Source: Desulfovibrio desulfuricans
Lineage (GTDB): Bacteria > Desulfobacterota > Desulfovibrionia > Desulfovibrionales > Desulfovibrionaceae
Assembly (NCBI RefSeq): GCF_024460775.1
Contig: NZ_JANFYZ010000003.1
Location: forward strand, 124,001-188,000
Length of the DNA: 64,000 nt
Direction of reading: 5' to 3'
This document shows, in pieces, positions 62,137-64,000 of the stretch. Every line of letters begins with the position of its first letter. The stretch's first letter is position 1. The notes below the pieces were generated by a model. It saw only the letters and a program-made list of their open reading frames with translations. It was not told the origin of the DNA and did not search any database. The position numbers and the translations under genes were made by a program.

Positions 62137-63384
62137 GTGGGTAAAGAGAAAGATCATACCCCATGGATCACGGTTGAACGTGGCATTCGCAAATACGACC
62201 ACCTGACCAGAAAGCATGGCCTGAAGCCCGATGTGTACTACGCCTTGCGCTATCGGGTCGAGGGCAAAAGGTATGAAGAAGGCTTGGGCTGGGCTAGCCA
62301 AGGGTGGACGCTTGAGCGCGCCAGGCTGACACTGGCTGAACTGATGATTGCCAAAAAGACCGGGGCGGGTGAAGTTACACTACGGGAGAGGCGTGTCAAA
62401 GCACAGGAAGAACGTGAAGAAGCCAAAAGACAACAGGAAGCACGCAAGCGACTGGCAGTAACATTAAACGCATACTGGCACAGCAATTACTTTCCTGACA
62501 GTAAACAAACCAAGGCACCAGAGACTTGGCGCAAGGAAGAATCTAACTTCAAGACATGGCTTTCGCCCGCATTGGGTGACACCCCTCTGCGTGAGATATC
62601 TAAGGCAGACCTGGATGCTATAAAGGGCAAAATGGTCACTGCCGGTCTTGCCAAGCGCACAATTCAGCTTGTATTTGCGACCATGCGAGCGGTTTGGAAC
62701 CACGCCAGAGGCAACAAACTGGTGGGGGGTGACTGCCCTACTCAAGAAATCAAGCTGGGCAAGATCAATAATGCACGTAATCGCACCCTTTCCTCAACAG
62801 AAGCACACGACCTCCTCGAAGAAATTCTGCGTCTAGATAAAAATGCATGGGCTTTCACACTAGCATGTTTACACACTGGTGGGCGGCTTAGCGAGGTAGC
62901 ACACGTAACATGGGGGCAGGTAAACATGAATGAGAGACACATTACCCTCGTTCATACAAAAACGGGCAAGCCACGCGCTGTCCCTATGACCGAAACGCTA
63001 CTCACACTTTTACGCGACATGCCCCAGGGCCAAGCACAGGATTTTGTTTTTACCAACGCTCATGGAAAGCGATGGACCTCAATGCCTACCAACTTTCGCA
63101 AAGCTGTTGCCAACCTCAAGCTGAATGAAGGGCGCAGTGACCCCCGAGAGGTGCTGGTTTTTCACTCTTTGCGTCACAGCGCTGCTTCAATGCTCCTTGA
63201 CGCGGGGGAAAATGTTCGCACAATCCAAGAAATTTTTGGATGGTCAACGCTCGCAATGCTTCAACGCTATACTCACCCTACTGATGAGAAAAAACAGCGG
63301 GCAATGAGCAACCTGGATATCAAGTTGAAGCAGCAGCCTGCCAGTATTCATGCCTTTTCATCCACGCATAAGAACCGAGCTTAG
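62137..63384 (+). CDS. Tyrosine-type site-specific integrase
   Basis: A 415-residue phage/island integrase. The GTG at 62137 follows AGGGAGG; the frame is open from 61912 only because it reads through the tRNA remnant. Regions: an N-terminal Arm-binding DUF4102-like/P4-type part (LTRKHGLKPDVYYALRYRVEGKRYEEGLGW), core-binding domain, and catalytic domain with Arg in TGGRLSEV, HxxR in HSLRHSAAS, and Tyr in MLQRYTHP. It integrates DNA at the tRNA-Phe site beside it. Confidence 0.93.
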   Translation: MGKEKDHTPWITVERGIRKYDHLTRKHGLKPDVYYALRYRVEGKRYEEGLGWASQGWTLERARLTLAELMIAKKTGAGEVTLRERRVKAQEEREEAKRQQEARKRLAVTLNAYWHSNYFPDSKQTKAPETWRKEESNFKTWLSPALGDTPLREISKADLDAIKGKMVTAGLAKRTIQLVFATMRAVWNHARGNKLVGGDCPTQEIKLGKINNARNRTLSSTEAHDLLEEILRLDKNAWAFTLACLHTGGRLSEVAHVTWGQVNMNERHITLVHTKTGKPRAVPMTETLLTLLRDMPQGQAQDFVFTNAHGKRWTSMPTNFRKAVANLKLNEGRSDPREVLVFHSLRHSAASMLLDAGENVRTIQEIFGWSTLAMLQRYTHPTDEKKQRAMSNLDIKLKQQPASIHAFSSTHKNRA

Positions 63385-63838
63385 GCAGGAATCATTCCTG
63401 ACCACCTAGCTATAGAGAAGGTTCTCTTCATCTGCCCCCCCAAATTCATACCCTTGCAATATGATTCAATGCCGTAGCATGAATTTACAGAAATCCATGG
63501 TCTGCCACCCGTATTTTTTTTGAGAAAATGGGGGTCAAGAAAATTTACATTTTTACATGACACAATGACAGTCCACGTTTTGTCGGCTGTTTTCAGTGCA
63601 AAATGCGCAGCTTTTAGCGTGCGATTGAAACTTTTCCCGGGGCTAACGCAAAAACAATAACGGCTTTTTTGCCTTGCTCAGTGGCACAAAAAGCTAGCGA
63701 TGGAGCCCCCCCCCTGTAATGCCACAATACGTCAAAATGCCTTTCATGGAGAACCATTTCAGCTTTTGCCAACCTATTGATGGGCACATTGTAGCATCTT
63801 CCAGGCAAACGCTGAGGCGACTGCGAGGCGATGGATAG
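63385..63838. other. Island DNA without a supported gene
   Basis: This lies between the integrase and the transposase fragment. Short frames exist on both strands but none has a ribosome site and family features. It may contain the end of the IS element, but its terminal repeat was not located. Confidence 0.4.
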
Positions 63839-64000
63839 CCATACAGCAACGCGGGAGACGCATTCCTTCTACCGCTAGTCGTCGAACTTTTGGGCGGATG
63901 CCAAACCTATGGCTATCGGCGTATCCAGCGGCTGCTTAATGGGCAACTGATTGCCAATGGGCGCACCCCGGTCAACCATAAACGTGTTTACAGGGTAATG
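63839..64000 (+). mobile_element. IS3-family transposase (OrfB) fragment, cut by window end
   Basis: In the frame open from 63839 the product reads DAFLLPLVVELLGGCQTYGYRRIQ... then PVNHKRVYRVM, the helix-turn-helix part of IS3 OrfB transposases. A TAG at 63836-63838 stops the same frame upstream, so it is either a degraded copy or the start of OrfB lies in a different arrangement. Confidence 0.7.

Overview
The window reads as chromosome from a Desulfovibrio-type sulfate reducer (D. desulfuricans-like). The evidence is an alternative siroheme-dependent heme cluster (ahbC-hemB-ahbD-ahbB), an organic-acid oxidation locus built from a flavin/iron-sulfur hydroxyacid dehydrogenase plus a four-subunit ferredoxin-dependent 2-oxoacid oxidoreductase, a periplasmic molybdoenzyme operon, and a giant VCBS/RTX surface protein whose N-terminus resembles Desulfovibrio biofilm proteins. 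No rRNA, complete tRNA or CRISPR array was found.

Layout. 1-5.8 kb: 3' part of alaS, then the heme cluster. 5.9-14.7 kb: housekeeping genes (a methyltransferase, D,D-carboxypeptidase, YifB/ComM ATPase, signal peptidase I, NCS2 purine-type permease, MarC protein, cysE overlapping a small lipoprotein gene). 15.3-29.4 kb: a catabolic locus with three sigma-54 promoters and its own PrpR-type sigma-54 activator. 29.5-40.3 kb: one 3,597-residue adhesin on the minus strand. 41-49.9 kb: two chemoreceptor genes, each carrying an apparent one-base frameshift, and a BvgS-like hybrid kinase. 50-53 kb: a YibE/F protein and an alkaline phosphatase. 53.2-55.3 kb: an isolated AT-rich gene with a nuclease-like N-terminus, a defence candidate. 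55.7-61.5 kb: a DMSO-reductase-type operon (torD-dmsABC) preceded by a PAS-LuxR regulator and a palindromic operator candidate. 61.9 kb to the end: a 3' fragment of tRNA-Phe, a tyrosine integrase and an IS3 transposase fragment, that is, the left edge of an island continuing out of the window.

How the genes work together. In the 15-29 kb locus a DASS permease would import an organic anion, the GlcD/GlcF-like pair would oxidise a 2-hydroxy acid to a 2-oxo acid, the KorABCD-type enzyme would convert it to an acyl-CoA with reduced ferredoxin, and phosphate butyryltransferase plus butyrate kinase homologues would make ATP. The scheme parallels the known Desulfovibrio lactate locus, but the enzyme, transporter and regulator types differ at most steps, so the substrate is probably not lactate. 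This is the strongest candidate here for an undescribed metabolic system. The AT-rich 682-codon gene at 53-55 kb is the best candidate for an undescribed defence gene.
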